Made by a program: the position numbers and the translations under genes
Notes under the pieces: generated by a model
What the model was told of the DNA's origin: nothing
The model's database searches: none
Seen by the model: the letters and a program-made list of their open reading frames with translations, nothing else
Source: Tetrahymena elliotti 4EA
Lineage: Eukaryota > Ciliophora > Oligohymenophorea > Hymenostomatida > Tetrahymenidae
DNA length: 64,000 nucleotides
NCBI GenBank assembly: GCA_000231825.2
Contig: JH720293.1
Span: 434,001 to 498,000 of the forward strand
Direction of reading: 5' to 3'
In this document: positions 60,914 to 64,000 of the stretch, in pieces
Position numbering within the stretch: the first letter of the stretch is position 1
Layout: the number at the start of each line of letters is the position of its first letter

Positions 60914-63900
60914 ATGAAAGGTTTGAAACTTTAACTTAAAAAAATTTAAGGAATAGAATCGCAGTAATAGAATTAATAGTAAGATGAAAATAAGAATTCA
61001 TATACAGCAGACTATTCATAAAATTAGTAAGATGAACAAAATAACATATCCGATATTTCAAATTCCATGATTAAATCAAGAATCCGTAGTAGTAGTACTA
61101 TGGAAATAATAGAAGAAGTTGAGACGAGAAGAGAGTAATTTTTGAAAAAATCTATTTAAAATCTAACTGAAAGAGAAGAAGATAACTACACAGATAATGA
61201 TGAAGATGATTTTAGTGAAGATACATAGAAATAATATTGCAATAGTGCTCCTGAAAAGGGTTTAATAAGATCAAAATAAGATGGAAGTGAAGGAGAAAGC
61301 CAAGATTCTTGTAATGAAAATTCATCTCCTATGAGTGCAAGATCAGGTTCACCAATTAAAAAGGCAATAATACAAAAAAAAAGAATGAGCGTAATTGATG
61401 AATGCTTAGACTAGATAAGAAAAAGAAGAGATTTAATAGCTGCCAAATTAATATCAAACACATATGAATTAGATGAAGATTTATTAGACTCATCAGATCT
61501 TAGTGACATAGACTAACAATAAAATGAAAGTAAATTTAATTTGAGTTAAAAGTTTAATAGTGGAAATACTAATAAAACTTTAAAAGAAAAAGATGTTAAT
61601 ACAAATGATTAATAAAACAACAATTTAAAAGATGAAATTTTATAGACATCTAAAACTACTGAAGAGTCGTAAAGTTAAAGTAGTAATACAAATAGTTTAA
61701 ATAATAGTAGTAATAGTAATAATGTTAACAATAACAATAGTAATATTAATAATAATTAAAGTAAGCTAAATGAAAATTTACCATTAATATCTATTGAAAA
61801 GCTTGACTCAATCATCAATCCTATTTCTGGAATATCACCATCTTCAAAAAGCTCTTCTCCAAAAAAACCTTAGTAAACAATTAAGTTATCTTAAGTAGGA
61901 AATAACATGAAATAGAGTACTGTTAAATAAAGTTAATTTTTAGGTATGAGTAGAAACTTTGGAGGGAGATTTGATTTAAGAAAATCTAGCATGTACTAGA
62001 ATATAGGAGGTTTGGCATAAAGTAGAATGGTAAATGCAACATCAAGTAATTTAAAAAGAAGCAGTGTATTTTGCTTTGAGGGGTTTTAAGATAGGCAATT
62101 TGCTAGATAGCTGTAAAAGGTAAAAGATTATTAAATGGATATAAATTTGAAATATTTTATTAAAAAAGATCTAAGAAGATGAAGACAAAAGTTTAGTGAG
62201 ACAATTTGAGACATTTATTGAACAAATTAAGAAGGAAAAGGAGATATATGTTTCAAAAATTAAATAAAAAAGAGACAATATAAAAGATTTTTTTAAAGAT
62301 AATAGCCTAGAAGCAAGATAAAAATTATAATAATAAAATGGATAAGATAAAGATAACTCTAAGAAATCTAAGAATAGTAGTGTTTATAAAGTATTTTAAA
62401 AAGATGGTGAAGACTAAGATAAATTTGATTTTGCATCATCAATTAATTTATAGGATGTAAAAAATAATAAAAATGAGAGTAATACATTCAACTAGTATAA
62501 AATTAATTTTTAAGAATATGAAGATTTGAATGTTTACTAATTATTGGAAAGAATAGAAGAAGAATTTTTAAGTAAAAAACAAATGGATCCATAGATGAGT
62601 TAATTCCTTAGAGAAAGTATGATGATGAGTACTGTAGGTGGTTAAAGCCTAGCTTTTGGAGAAAATATGGAGAAGACATTTTTTCCATTAGTTGTTACAG
62701 AATAGGACTTGTAAAATTTTGAAATAAAGAAGCAATTAGATGAAATGGGTGAAAAAATTAAACATAAAAATTTAATTAAATTAGAGTAAATGTTAGAAAA
62801 ATAAAAGAGAGATTTGAAGGAGTTAGAAATAGAACATTGCAAGCTTCAAATAGATTATTAAATTTTTTAATAAAATGAGCAATTAAAATAACAGCTAAAG
62901 CAAGAACGTATGATGGAAAAGAAAAAGAAAAAATAAATTGCTAAGTTGACTTAATCAGTAATTCTGAACTAAAGTGTTGCTTAGGAATTAAGCTTGGGTG
63001 ATGATTTAAGTGATGATGAGAATAATGAAGAAGATGCAAATAATTTATCTAATGATTAAAGCAATAGCATTCTAAACTAAACAATAGCTATGAATAATTA
63101 AAATTTTGAAGAAAGATAAAAAAATGTAATAGAAATCTTTAATGAACTATGTGCTGAATATGGTATTTTAAAGGAAAATTTACAAAAAATAAAATAAAAT
63201 TTCAATTTAAAGAATTAAGAGTGCCTTGATAAATTTACTTTTTTATAAAATGTTAACAATAACATAGATTAAGTGTTAGAATATAATTAGAGTATCTTCT
63301 AATTTTAGTAAAAAAGTAAAAATATTATTTATTAATAGAACCCTTCTGAAAAGCAATAAGATGAGGAAGATTAAGTCTCTTATTTAGTAAATTAAATTGA
63401 AAATTTAGAATAAGCAATTTAAAATAGATAAAATGAATCTGATATTGAGTTTTAATTTAAAAAAACTAAAAGAATCAATCTACTTTTAGCATATAAAGTA
63501 AAGTTAGAAAAACTGTAATACTAAAGAGATTTTGAAGGATTGCTAATAGATATTGCATAAAATTCTGAGACTTTAATGAAAGAAAAAGAGTTATTATAAG
63601 AGTTGCTTAAATAATTAAAGTATAAATTTGAAGAAATGAAAGAATATAATACAGTATACAAAGATTAAATTATCATAAAATAATTAAATGACATTGAGCA
63701 ACTCAAAATTGAGATTGAAAATAATTATATTATTTAACGTGATTTAAATTAAAAATACAATCAATACTATCAAGTTGTAGATAATCTTATATAATAAAAA
63801 AGTAATAATAAACACACAGACAGTTTTAATCATTCTTAAAATTAACAAAATATGCTAATAAAGGCTCAAAATGATTTAGTTTTTTAAAAGCAATACTTGG

Positions 63901-64000
63901 TTAATGAAATTGAAAAAATAAAATTGTAGAATAATAAATTAGAAAATGATATAAATGGTTTATAATTTAATTAACTGAATAGTATACTTATCAAACAAAA
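60914..64000 (+). CDS. Large coiled-coil protein, 5' part (runs off window)
   Basis: ATG 60914 starts MKGLKLQLKKIQGIESQQQN. The first 400 residues are low-complexity (Gln, Asn, Ser, Glu), with acidic patches (NYTDNDEDDFSEDT-like near 61180-61225) and an Asn/Ser run at 61680-61760. An intron lies at about 62121-62165. From about 62160 onward the sequence becomes strongly helical with heptad spacing (for example MEKTFFPLVVTEQ, then EMGEKIKHKNLIKLEQ), broken by another acidic Asp/Asn/Glu stretch at 62990-63050. It then continues as coiled coil to the window edge (LLQELLKQLKYKFEEMKEY). No motor, EF-hand or catalytic domain is visible so far. A structural cytoskeletal or basal-body protein is possible but not shown. 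Confidence 0.7.

Overview
The window is very AT-rich (roughly 75-80% A+T) nuclear DNA of a ciliate that reads TAA and TAG as glutamine and uses only TGA as stop. Every convincing gene is full of in-frame TAA/TAG and ends at TGA, and short AT-rich GT..AG introns interrupt most of them. Codon use, gene density and the gene families point to a Tetrahymena-like macronuclear chromosome. A standard-code ORF search therefore shows only fragments. The gene models below were built by hand with the ciliate code, and small exon-boundary errors are possible.

Layout: 1-786 (+) 3' end of a leucine-rich-repeat gene; 1463-8283 (-) DOP1/Dopey homologue; 10193-11555 (+) clathrin light chain; 12114-14432 (-) coronin; 15170-15240 (+) tRNA-Gly(UCC); 15760-16971 (-) tunnel-type mRNA 5'-triphosphatase; 17392-20025 (-) two-FHA plus RING protein; 20200-23120 (-) a gene whose 3' part is an array of single-codon exons; 24856-26185 (+) CDP-alcohol phosphotransferase; 27578-31197 (-) kinesin; 31412-34159 (-) ASC-1/TRIP4-like protein; 35174-35665 (-) small four-helix membrane protein; 36466-39310 (-) myotubularin; 40713-43215 (+) GLFG-type Nup98; 43690-47111 (-) membrane histidine-kinase-like protein that has lost key boxes; 48222-48941 (-) KAP/CDKN3-like phosphatase; 50482-51586 (+) zinc-type MDR oxidoreductase; 52333-57002 (-) dCache/TPR receptor-like protein; 58155-60361 (-) acidic charged protein; 60914-64000 (+) start of a coiled-coil protein running off the window.

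The standout is 20200-23120. Between 20326 and 21896 the minus strand carries 28 sites of the form AG-NNN-GTA, evenly spaced at 49-70 bp. Each is a splice acceptor, one codon and a splice donor. They are followed by an in-frame terminal exon with a TGA stop, and preceded by 9-, 12- and 9-nt exons. The introns between them share no sequence. The simplest reading is a gene with about 35 exons, of which 28 are three nucleotides long. I know of no described precedent for such a series.

The genes do not form a functional operon, as expected for a ciliate. Several concern membrane traffic and lipids (DOP1, clathrin light chain, myotubularin, CDP-alcohol phosphotransferase), the cytoskeleton (coronin, kinesin), or the nucleus and RNA (Nup98, mRNA triphosphatase, FHA-RING, ASC-1-like).
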